This document shows positions 45,804 through 54,200 of a stretch of DNA of 64,000 bases, in pieces. A program made the position numbers and the translations under genes. The stretch's first letter is position 1, and the number at the start of each line of letters is the position of its first letter. Where the stretch lies: the NCBI GenBank assembly GCA_963836015.1, contig CAWIIF010000008.1, positions 186,001 to 250,000 on the forward strand, given 5' to 3'. This DNA is from CAWCDJ01 sp963836015 (lineage in GTDB: Bacteria; Acidobacteriota; Terriglobia; Bryobacterales; Bryobacteraceae). The notes under the pieces were generated by a model, which did not search any database, was not told the DNA's origin, and saw only the letters and a list, made by a program, of their open reading frames with translations.

Positions 45804-46355
45804 CTAGCTCCCTCCCAGCCTGGTGAGGGCTTCACGGGCCTTTCTGCCGCTATCGGCGTTCGAATCTGACTGAACCGCCTTGGTCCAGTAGGAGCGCGCA
45901 CGCGCGGGGTCGCCGGTATTGGCGTAGATGGCGCCCAGGTTGTACAGCGCGTCCACTTGCTTGGGATCGGCCGCCAGCACCTTCGTCGTTTCGGCGATCG
46001 CGCTGCCGATGTCGCCCTTCTCGTAGAGAATCCGTCCGAGCTCGAGGTGCGCATCGGGATTGGCCGGCTCATTGGCCAGCACCTCGCGCAGATGTCCGGC
46101 CGCACTGTCCACCTCTCCCTTCTCCCGCTCCAACTGGGCCATTCGCAGGAGCACCGGAGTGTGGCCGGGCTTCTTCTGCAGTTCGACGGCCAGCATCTTC
46201 AATTCGTGGTCGGGGCTCTCGCCGGTCATCTTCGCCTGGGCCGTGGCCGGCGGCCTTTCGGAGCGGGACACCACCTTGAGAAGAAACAGAGCACCGCTGG
46301 CGATCAGAACTGTGAATCCAGCGAGCAGTACCCACTTTTTACGAGAAGGTTGCAT
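45804..46355 (-). CDS. Membrane-anchored TPR protein
   Basis: A 183-aa protein with one N-terminal membrane segment (residues 8-26) and then tetratricopeptide repeats (about 60-165): LLRMAQLEREKGEVDSAAGH, LGRILYEKGDIGSAIAETTK and LGAIYANTGDPARARSYW. TPR domains bind partner proteins; a periplasmic-side scaffold for cytochrome assembly would suit its place, and CcmH-type proteins in c-type cytochrome maturation also carry TPRs, but this is inference. It overlaps the Fe-S/FAD gene by 17 bp, so the two are translationally coupled. Confidence 0.82.
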   Translation of the reverse strand: MQPSRKKWVLLAGFTVLIASGALFLLKVVSRSERPPATAQAKMTGESPDHELKMLAVELQKKPGHTPVLLRMAQLEREKGEVDSAAGHLREVLANEPANPDAHLELGRILYEKGDIGSAIAETTKVLAADPKQVDALYNLGAIYANTGDPARARSYWTKAVQSDSNADSGRKAREALTRLGGS

Positions 46356-47865
46356 GCGCCTCCTGGCCTCCGATTACCTTTTCCACGATTTCGATTCCGA
46401 TCTTGCGGAGAAATGTCTCGGGAGCCTCTCCTCCGATCAAGATAAAAACGTAGTGGTTGGGAATTTCCAGATCCTCCCCGCTGACCGTGAGACGGACCGA
46501 TGCCGGCCCAATCCCGGCGACCAGCGAGTTCCTCAATATGCGGATGCGGCCCTGCTGTTCGGCGTCGCGCAGCATGCTCCGGTTGCGCTCCCGGGCGCGG
46601 TCGAAAGTCTCGCCGCGGTAGGAGAGGGTTACGCGGTTGCGGGAGGCCTTGCTCAGGGCAAGGGAAGCCTCAATGGCCGAATCGCCTCCGCCGACCACGA
46701 GGATATCCTTATCTGCGTAGCTGTCGGCCTCGATCAGCCGGTAGGTCACCTTGTTCAAATCCTCCCCGGGGACCTTGAGTTGACGCGGCGAGCCGCGCTT
46801 TCCCAGGGCCAGAACTACGCTCCTGGTCCGGTACGCTCCTTTGCTGGTGGCAACCCGGAGAACCGGACCCTCCCGGATGATGGAATCGACGCGCTCCTGT
46901 GTTTGGACTTGTACGCCGGTATTGGCGAGGATGGTTTCCCATACGGACAGGAGCGACTCCTTGGTTCCGTCTCCCACGTACAGACTTCCGTACAAGGGCA
47001 TATCCACCGGCTCCGCCATCAGGAACTTGTGGCGCGGGTAATTGCGAATGGTGGCGGCGACTTCACCCTGCTCCAGAGTGAGATAGCGCAGTCCTTGCTG
47101 TAGGGCGGACAGGGAGGCACTGAGTCCGGCAGGACCCGCGCCCACGATCACCACGTCATAAGTAGCCTCTTCGCTCTCCGGCTCGGACGGGAGGATCCCT
47201 TGTTTGTGCGGGTCGAACCTGGGCGCCTCCCACATCCCGTTTGCCTCGAGTTGGCGCCGGATGCTGTCCACCGCCAGGCGGCCCTCGTTGATGGCGGTCT
47301 TGATCAGCCCCATGCCCGAGAGTTCGCCCGCGATGTATACGCCCGGAACGTTGGTCTCGAAGGTGTCCTTCACGAGAGGCGCCCGCAGGGTCTGGAGCCT
47401 GGAGCCGAATGCAAGAGTGATGGCGGAGGTCGGACAGACATCGACACAGCGGGCGTGGCCGACGCAGCGCTCCGCGTGGGCAAGGAGCGCTTTTCCGTTG
47501 ACCAGGGCCAGGGTTCCGGTCTCCGGGCACGAATCCACGCAACTGCCGCACCCGATGCAGAGAGTTGCGTTGATGACCGGGCGCGGCTTGCCTTTCTCTC
47601 CGGAAGTCGAGCCATTGGGCGCGGGCTGCACCGCTGCACGGTGCAGGTTCCATAGGGCCATGGGCGCGCCGCATGCAGGGCAGAATGCCGCCTCTCCCTG
47701 GATCGACTTCCCGCAGCGCGGACAACTGACGGCCGGTTCCGATGAGTGGGAAGCCGCGGGCGCGGCCGAGGTCTGCCGCTTCGGCGTGGCGAGGGTCTTC
47801 AGGTAGTGCCGCAAGAGAAAGAAGGTCACGGCCGAAGCGATTAGGAATGACAGCAGCGTATCCAT
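46339..47865 (-). CDS. Membrane-anchored 4Fe-4S/FAD NAD(P)-linked oxidoreductase
   Basis: A 508-aa protein with, in order: one N-terminal membrane helix (residues 3-20), a zinc ribbon (CPRCGKSIQGEAAFCPACG), a bacterial ferredoxin-type region (CIGCGSCVDSCP, then CVGHARCVDVCP), and an FAD/NAD(P) domain (VVIVGAGPAGLSAS; ILVVGGGDSAIEASLA) like ferredoxin-NADP or thioredoxin reductases. The CxxC redox pair of thioredoxin reductase is missing. In the second cluster motif one expected cysteine is His (CVGHARC). I chose ATG 47865. It sits 14 bp after the b-type cytochrome gene, so it probably feeds electrons from NAD(P)H or ferredoxin to it. Confidence 0.85.
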   Translation of the reverse strand: MDTLLSFLIASAVTFFLLRHYLKTLATPKRQTSAAPAASHSSEPAVSCPRCGKSIQGEAAFCPACGAPMALWNLHRAAVQPAPNGSTSGEKGKPRPVINATLCIGCGSCVDSCPETGTLALVNGKALLAHAERCVGHARCVDVCPTSAITLAFGSRLQTLRAPLVKDTFETNVPGVYIAGELSGMGLIKTAINEGRLAVDSIRRQLEANGMWEAPRFDPHKQGILPSEPESEEATYDVVIVGAGPAGLSASLSALQQGLRYLTLEQGEVAATIRNYPRHKFLMAEPVDMPLYGSLYVGDGTKESLLSVWETILANTGVQVQTQERVDSIIREGPVLRVATSKGAYRTRSVVLALGKRGSPRQLKVPGEDLNKVTYRLIEADSYADKDILVVGGGDSAIEASLALSKASRNRVTLSYRGETFDRARERNRSMLRDAEQQGRIRILRNSLVAGIGPASVRLTVSGEDLEIPNHYVFILIGGEAPETFLRKIGIEIVEKVIGGQEAHATFS

Positions 47866-47879
47866 AGCGAACTCGTGCT

Positions 47880-48806
47880 CTAGAAATACCCCATCAGGAC
47901 CGCCACCGCAATGTGGATACCGACGAGGATCGCGAAGGAATAGCTGAACGGCCGGTGGATGACGTGCCACAAGTGAAATACCTGGTGGGTTTTGGACAGG
48001 AACGCGATCTTGGTTGCCATCCAGGAGCGCTGCCTGGCAAGATCGATCACCTTCTCGATGTCGCGATTGCGCGAACGAAGCAATCCGCCCACCGTCAGAA
48101 CCTTCCACGCTCCGGACATCGTGCGCCGGCGAAGCCGGGCCACCTGGAAGGGCCGCTGCAGATCGAATCGGAACATCAGTAGGAGGGCCGCGACCACCGG
48201 CAGCTTTTCGACGTCGGCCTTCGTGGGCGCCGCCAGAAGCGGCTTCATCTCTTCGGCCGAGACCAGGCTCTGGGCGTGGATGCGTTCCGTCAGTTCGCTG
48301 GTCATCGCCTGCATTTCATGAAGCGAAAGCTCCGCGGCATTGATGCGCCGGGGGATCTGGGAATAGAGGTACCTCCCCACGATTCCGCTCAGCATCACGG
48401 CAATCATGATCCAGTAGGCGATGCCGGCCAGGCCCCGCATTTTGAAAGCGCAGTGAAAGGTAATCAGCACAGGCGCGGCCACCCCCATTACTACGTGAAC
48501 ATCCAGCCAGTTCCGGGTCTTTCCTTGCCTGCCGAGCCATCTCCAGCGCTTGCGAACGGCATAAAGGAAAATGAGGCAGAACGAGCCGGCGCCCATGAGA
48601 GCCAGGCGTATGCCGATCGGCCCGCTGGGCCGGAACTGGCTGTGCAGGGGGTTGACGACGCGCTGCTCGAGAGGCAGGCGATAATAGCCGAAACCGTGGA
48701 TGAGGACCCAACCGATCACCACAAGATAGAAACCCATAACGAGAAGCACACCAACCGTGTGGCGTCCGTCCGGTTTCGAGATGTAATAACCCAGCCTGGC
48801 AGTCAC
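47880..48806 (-). CDS. b-type cytochrome-like membrane protein
   Basis: A 308-aa membrane protein with about five or six hydrophobic helices. Histidines in helix positions (NWLDVHVVMGVAAP, ITFHCAFK; THQVFHLWHVIHRPFS and FAILVGIHIAV) could ligate two b-type hemes, as in ferric-reductase-like or cytochrome b561-type proteins. A soluble basic loop lies between helices (RFDLQRPFQVARLRRRT). I chose GTG 48806 with AAGGAG 9 nt upstream, in preference to TTG 48815. In the cluster it is the likely inner-membrane link between a cytoplasmic reductant or quinone and the periplasmic cytochromes. Family is by appearance only. Confidence 0.72.
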   Translation of the reverse strand: MTARLGYYISKPDGRHTVGVLLVMGFYLVVIGWVLIHGFGYYRLPLEQRVVNPLHSQFRPSGPIGIRLALMGAGSFCLIFLYAVRKRWRWLGRQGKTRNWLDVHVVMGVAAPVLITFHCAFKMRGLAGIAYWIMIAVMLSGIVGRYLYSQIPRRINAAELSLHEMQAMTSELTERIHAQSLVSAEEMKPLLAAPTKADVEKLPVVAALLLMFRFDLQRPFQVARLRRRTMSGAWKVLTVGGLLRSRNRDIEKVIDLARQRSWMATKIAFLSKTHQVFHLWHVIHRPFSYSFAILVGIHIAVAVLMGYF

Positions 48807-48819
48807 GGTTCCCAACTCC

Positions 48820-49638
48820 TTAACGCGGCGCTACCGCCTTGGTCTCCGTCTCCACGTCGAAGCGGCGGTAGTCGCTGAACGCGTGAGTGTTCCGCCAGTG
48901 CTGGCGCCTGGTGGAAGCCTCGATTACGGCGCGAGCGGGAAGCCAGTAAGTGGTAGACCGGCTGAAGGGAACGGGCGCGTAGGTAACGTCGGCATCCATG
49001 CCCATCAGTCCAACGTCCTCGAGCGAGTTCTCCAAACCGGCGTGTATGCGCGCTACGGCGTACGATCCGGGATCGACCCAGGCGGTGCCCTTCCACTGCA
49101 GCGGGTATTCGCGGTTGCGAAGGACCAGCACGGATGGCGACTGGTCCTCAGCGACCTGGCGGAACGCGATCCGGAGCATCCGTCGGCCGCCCTCCGTGTC
49201 GTCGGGCAGCTGCGTAAACTCGTAACGGCCCTGGTAGAGCGGATGGAAGATCAACGCCAGAATCGCGAATCCGTTCGTCTGCAGGAACGATGCTTTGGCT
49301 TTGGAGTCCTTGTGGTTCTTCTCGACGCGGGATTCGTCCACCGAAACGTCGCCTCCCGCCGACTGGAGCAGGACCAGGTAATCGTAAGAGCTCCGTTGTT
49401 CGAACAACACCTTCCCCTTATCGCCGAGCTTTGCCTGGGTCAGCATTTCGGTGCAAGTGACGGCGGGCAGGTAATTCCAGAATGACTCGATCTGCCGGCC
49501 CACGCCATCCAGGACCCGGGTTATGGGAGTGTTTGAGGCGGCGTGCACCGCACCGCCGCAAGCCAGGCAGACGATTGCCAGCCTCGCAAAGGCGCGGCCT
49601 TCAGAAACGATAGCCGAGGTTGATGAAGAGCTGGTCAT
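48820..49638 (-). CDS. Secreted hypothetical protein of the cytochrome operon
   Basis: A 272-aa protein with a signal peptide (hydrophobic ARLAIVCLACGGAVHAAS, residues 18-35). The mature part has a Cys (TCTEM), alternating strands (FEQRSSYDYLVLLQSAGG) and a conserved YPLQWKGTAWVDPGSYAVARI segment. Possibly a periplasmic or outer-membrane-associated lipoprotein-sorting-like fold, but I recognise no family. It overlaps the beta-barrel gene by 38 bp and is 13 bp before the b-type cytochrome gene, so it belongs to the operon. It could help insertion or assembly of the barrel. Confidence 0.72.
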   Translation of the reverse strand: MTSSSSTSAIVSEGRAFARLAIVCLACGGAVHAASNTPITRVLDGVGRQIESFWNYLPAVTCTEMLTQAKLGDKGKVLFEQRSSYDYLVLLQSAGGDVSVDESRVEKNHKDSKAKASFLQTNGFAILALIFHPLYQGRYEFTQLPDDTEGGRRMLRIAFRQVAEDQSPSVLVLRNREYPLQWKGTAWVDPGSYAVARIHAGLENSLEDVGLMGMDADVTYAPVPFSRSTTYWLPARAVIEASTRRQHWRNTHAFSDYRRFDVETETKAVAPR

Positions 49639-51277
49639 AATCCTGTACGTTTCCCCGATATGCGGTCCACCCGAAGCCGAGAATATAGTGCAGGCCGATC
49701 AGGTAGTCCAGGTTGGAGTTGATATAACGGGCGCGCGACTCGGAAGAGAAGGACGACTTTACGTTCTGCTGGCCGCCCTGGAAGTCGAATCGAAGACGGT
49801 CGCCGAGCTGGCGGCTGAAGGTAACGGATTCATAGTCGCCGCTGCCAAATGAGCTGTTGAAACGGGAGTAGCGCAGGTCGGTGCGGACCGGCAGATATCG
49901 GAATTGGGGTAGTATGAAGCCGCCCATGTAGTTGAGCGCCGATCTTGTATCCTGATCCCGCTTACTGGATCCCAGGCTTGCGTAAAGTCCCGCGCTGCGA
50001 GGAAGTTCGAGCCGGAAACCGCCGCTGAAGCCCTGGAAGAGAAAATTGTCGAGGAGTCCGGTGCCGATCAGCCGGGTGTCGAAGGTCGGAACATCGCGGA
50101 AATAGTTGTGGCTCAGGTCAAGCGACAGCCTCTTCACGAGTTGGTAGCGGATGGTCAGAAAGCTGCGTGCGACGCGCGGGCTGTTGCGGCCGTCGGCGAC
50201 CAGGGATTTGGCAAGGCGGTCCACCTCGAGGTTGTGATAGATGGATAGCCTGGTGTTGAGCAGGATCGTGTTTTCGAAGAAGAGGAACTGGCGTTCCGGC
50301 CGCCAGTGGTTACGGGTGACCGCGGCACCCGCGGTGCTGATGAACTTAATGCTGTCGAACGCGCCATGTTCGAAGGAAACGAAGGTGCCGGCGATCTGGC
50401 GGTTGGGGTCGTAGTTCCAGGCGGTCGGGTCAGGTGTGGACCCGGCAAAGACTCCTGCCGTGACCTCTTTGCCCAGGCGGCGGGCGACGTATCCGCCGTC
50501 CAGGGTGCTGAGACTGGTGGCCCAAGGCAGAAGATACCGGCCGAAGCCGGCGACATAGCGGGAGTTCGGGTTGTTGTAGGTGAATCCAATCTGGTAGGTG
50601 CGGTTGAGCAGGTCGTTCAGCGTCTGCGGCGAATTGGCGCCGCTTAGTGAAGTAACCCGGCCCCTCCAGTACCCGGTAAAGTTCCAGTAAGTTCCTCCGA
50701 TCCGGGTCATATCGGCCCGGACTACGACGCCCTCTTCCATAGTGCGCACGCGGGAGGCGCGGTCCAGAATCACGGTCTGCTCGAAACCCACGCGGCCGCG
50801 CACACGATTGATCTCCGGCAGCGGAGGCTTCGGAACATATTCGCGAAGCTCCTCCTCGATCGGATCCCCGTCGGTAAAGGAGACCACCTGGAGGTACTTC
50901 CGAATGGTCTTCGAGGAGCGGACCATCTGAATGACCTGGGCATCCTCTTCATTGAGCAGGGCCTCATCCCCCACCTGGATCGCCCCGGCCGATTCCTTCA
51001 CCTCGCAGACGGCGGAATTGAGCGCCACCGCGCTCACCGTGACGGCGGCGACCTCCCGGCGCTTCATCTGCGGATCGCCCGGCGCCAGGCGCGTGATCTT
51101 CAGGCGCATGCCCTGCACCAGCCCGTCGCCCGATCCACCGTCGAGGTAGACTGCGCCGGAGACGACCTCGCGCACGCGGTACGTGCTGCGGACCGTCGGG
51201 GTTTGCGCGAACGCCGCTGTCATGAGCGCGACCGCTGCCACGGCACGCATCGAATTGAGCGATGAGGCCACTCTCAT
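49601..51277 (-). CDS. Outer-membrane beta-barrel with N-terminal FlgT-like domain
   Basis: A 558-aa protein with a signal peptide (ending TAAFAQ), an N-terminal SH3-like domain (about 35-115; VVSGAVYLDGGSGDGLVQG, GDEALLN) as in FlgT C-terminal domains, and then a long barrel region of alternating hydrophobic/aromatic strands (LDLSHNYFRDV, FDFQGG, YDQLFINLGYRF). The C-terminal Phe is the classic outer-membrane sorting signal. In length and place it matches the porin part of a porin-cytochrome conduit, though no MtrB/OmbB motif was recognised. Its ATG overlaps the giant cytochrome stop (ATGA). Confidence 0.8.
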   Translation of the reverse strand: MRVASSLNSMRAVAAVALMTAAFAQTPTVRSTYRVREVVSGAVYLDGGSGDGLVQGMRLKITRLAPGDPQMKRREVAAVTVSAVALNSAVCEVKESAGAIQVGDEALLNEEDAQVIQMVRSSKTIRKYLQVVSFTDGDPIEEELREYVPKPPLPEINRVRGRVGFEQTVILDRASRVRTMEEGVVVRADMTRIGGTYWNFTGYWRGRVTSLSGANSPQTLNDLLNRTYQIGFTYNNPNSRYVAGFGRYLLPWATSLSTLDGGYVARRLGKEVTAGVFAGSTPDPTAWNYDPNRQIAGTFVSFEHGAFDSIKFISTAGAAVTRNHWRPERQFLFFENTILLNTRLSIYHNLEVDRLAKSLVADGRNSPRVARSFLTIRYQLVKRLSLDLSHNYFRDVPTFDTRLIGTGLLDNFLFQGFSGGFRLELPRSAGLYASLGSSKRDQDTRSALNYMGGFILPQFRYLPVRTDLRYSRFNSSFGSGDYESVTFSRQLGDRLRFDFQGGQQNVKSSFSSESRARYINSNLDYLIGLHYILGFGWTAYRGNVQDYDQLFINLGYRF

Positions 51278-54200
51278 CCTCCACTCCCTCTGGGATGGCA
51301 GGAGTAACAGCTAGTCCCGTTGTAGACGAAATTCTTGACGCCCGAGTGGTCCTTTGTGACGCTCGTCTGGTTGCTGTGCTGGTGGCAGACGATGCAGGAG
51401 AAGACGGCGTAATTCGCGGAGTTCGTGTGGCAGTCGGCGCAGGTAGTCCATTTGCCGTTGTGGTTGCCGCTGTAGATCGGGAAGTAGGCGGAATCGTGCG
51501 CCGTGTACTTCGCTCCGCTCCAGTTGGTGGTGGTGTGACAGGTGTTGCAGGTCGTCGGGAAGGCGGCCGCCACGTGATTCGGATCGGTCGTGCCGGTGAA
51601 CTCGGTCTTGTGGCAGCTGTAGCAATCGGTCGGGGTACCCGTGAAGACGTTATTTACGTGGCACTGGCTGCACTGGTTGTTGGCCAGCATGGTGGCGTGG
51701 AAGCCGGTCAGCGCAAAAGGAGTCGAAGGGTGCGTGAACGTGGCTCCCGACCAGTTCGTAGTCGAATGGCAGATGGAGCAATCCTGCGGGAAGCCCGCGG
51801 CCTGATGGGCCGGACTGGTAGTCCCGTTGTAGTCGGTCAGGTGGCAGTTGATACACGCCGCGCTCGTCAGGCTGAAGTTGTTGTTGACGTGGCATTGTGC
51901 GCACTGGATCGTCGCGTGCGTGCCGGTGAGCGCGAAGCCGGTGGACGTGTGGTTGAATGTGGCTCCCGACCAGTTCGTGGTGGTGTGGCACCCCGAGCAA
52001 TCCTGCGGGAAGCCCGAGGACTTGTGCGGCGGGTTGGTGGTGCCGTTGTAGTCCGCCAGGTGGCAGTTGATGCAGGCGGCGCTGGTCAGGCTGTAGTTGC
52101 TGTTGACGTGGCACAGCGCGCACTGCAGGCTGGTATGCGCGCCGGTGAGGGTGAAACCGGTGGTGGTGTGGTTGAAGGTTGCGCCCATCCACTGCGTCGT
52201 GTTGTGGCAGAGGGTGCAATCCTGCGGGAAGCCGGCAGTCTTGTGCGGCGGGGCCGTTGCACCGTTGTAATCGGTGAGGTGGCAGGTAGCACAGGCGGTG
52301 CTGGTAAGGCTGAAGTTATTGTTCACGTGGCACTGCGCGCACTGCAGGCTGGTGTGCGCTCCGGTTAGTGCGAAGCCGGTGGCTGTGTGGTTGAACGTGG
52401 CGCCCGACCAGTTGGTGGTGCTGTGGCACGTCGAGCAGTCCTGGGGGAAGCCGGCAGCCTTATGGTTCGGCGCGGTGGTGTTGTTGTAATCGGTCTGGTG
52501 ACAGTTGATGCAGGCGGCGCTGGTCAGGCTGTAGTTGTTGTTGACGTGGCACTGCGCGCACTGCGTGGTGGCATGCGTGCCGGTGAGAGCGAAGCCCGTA
52601 GTGGTGTGGTTGAAAGTCGCGCCCATCCACTGGGTGGTGGTATGGCACAGCGTGCAATCCTGCGGGAAGCCCGCGGTCTTGTGCGGCGGAGCGGCCGCCC
52701 CGTTGTAGTCGTTGAGGTGGCAGGTGACGCAGGCGGTGCTGGTCAGGCTGAAATTGTTGTTGACGTGGCACTGCGCGCACTGCAAGCTGGTGTGCGCGCC
52801 GGTGAGCGCGAAGCCCGTGGTCGTGTGGTTGAACGTGGCGCCCGACCAGTTGGTCGTCGAGTGGCAGAGCGAGCAGTCCTGCGGAAAACCGGCAGCCTTG
52901 TGGCTCGGCGTCGAGGTGTTGTTGTACTCGGTCTGGTGGCAGTTGATGCAGGCGGCGCTGGTGAGGCTGTAGTTGTTGTTGACATGGCACTGCGCGCATT
53001 GCGTGGTGGCATGCGTGCCGGTGAGGGCGAAGCCCGTCGTCGTATGGTTGAACGTCGCGCCCATCCATTGGGTGGTGTTGTGGCACAACGTGCAGTCCTG
53101 CGGGAACCCCGCGGTTTTGTGCGGAGGCGCGTTGGTTCCGTTGTAATCGTTGAGGTGGCAATTGACGCAGGCGGCGCTGGTGAGGCTGTAGTTGTTGTTG
53201 ACGTGGCACTGCGCGCATTGAGTCGTGGCATGGGTGCCGGTGAGGGCGAAGCCCGTAGTGGTGTGGTCGAATTTAGCGCCCATCCACTGCGTGGTGTTGT
53301 GGCACAGGGTGCAATCCTGGGGAAAGCCTGCGGTCTTGTGCGGAGGCGCATTCGCCCCATTGTAATCGTTGAGATGGCAGGTAGCACAGGCCGTGCTGGT
53401 CAGGCTGAAATTGCCGTTCACGTGGCACTGCGCGCACTGCACGCTGGTGTGCGCGCCGGTCAGCGCGAAACCAGTGGTCGTGTGGTTGAACGTCGCGCCG
53501 GTCCACTGCGTAGTGTTGTGACAACCCGCGCAATCCTGCGGGAATCCTGCGGACTTGTGCGGCGGGTTAGTGGTTCCGTTGTAGTCGGTGAGGTGGCACG
53601 TGACGCAGGCGGCGCTGGTCAGGCTGAAGTTATTGTTCACATGGCACTGCGCGCACTGCACGCTGGTGTGCGCGCCGGTCAGCGCGAAACCGGTAGTGGT
53701 GTGGTTGAAGGTCGCGCCGGTCCACTGCGTGGTGTTGTGACAGCCGGAGCAGTCCTGCGGGAACCCGGCGGATTTGTGCGGCGGGTTGGTGGTCCCGTTG
53801 AAATCCGTGAGGTGGCATGTGATGCACGCGGCGCTCGTCAGGCTGAAGTTGTTGTTCGCGTGGCACTGCGCGCACTGCAGGCTGGTGTGTGCTCCGGTCA
53901 GCGCAAAGCCTGTGGTGGTGTGATTGAACGTTGCGCCTGACCAGTTGGCGGTCGAGTGGCACAGGGAGCAGTCCTGCGGGAACCCTGCGGCCTTGTGGCT
54001 CGGCGACGTGGCGTTGTTGTAGTCGGTCTGGTGGCAGTTGACGCAGGCGGGGCTGGCAAGGCTGTAGTTGTTATTGACGTGGCACTGCGCACATTGCACG
54101 CTGGTGTGCGCGCCGGTCAGCGCGAAACCGGTAGTGGTGTGGTTGAAGGTCGCGCCGGTCCACTGCGTGGTGTTGTGGCACAGGGTGCAGTCCTGCGGAA

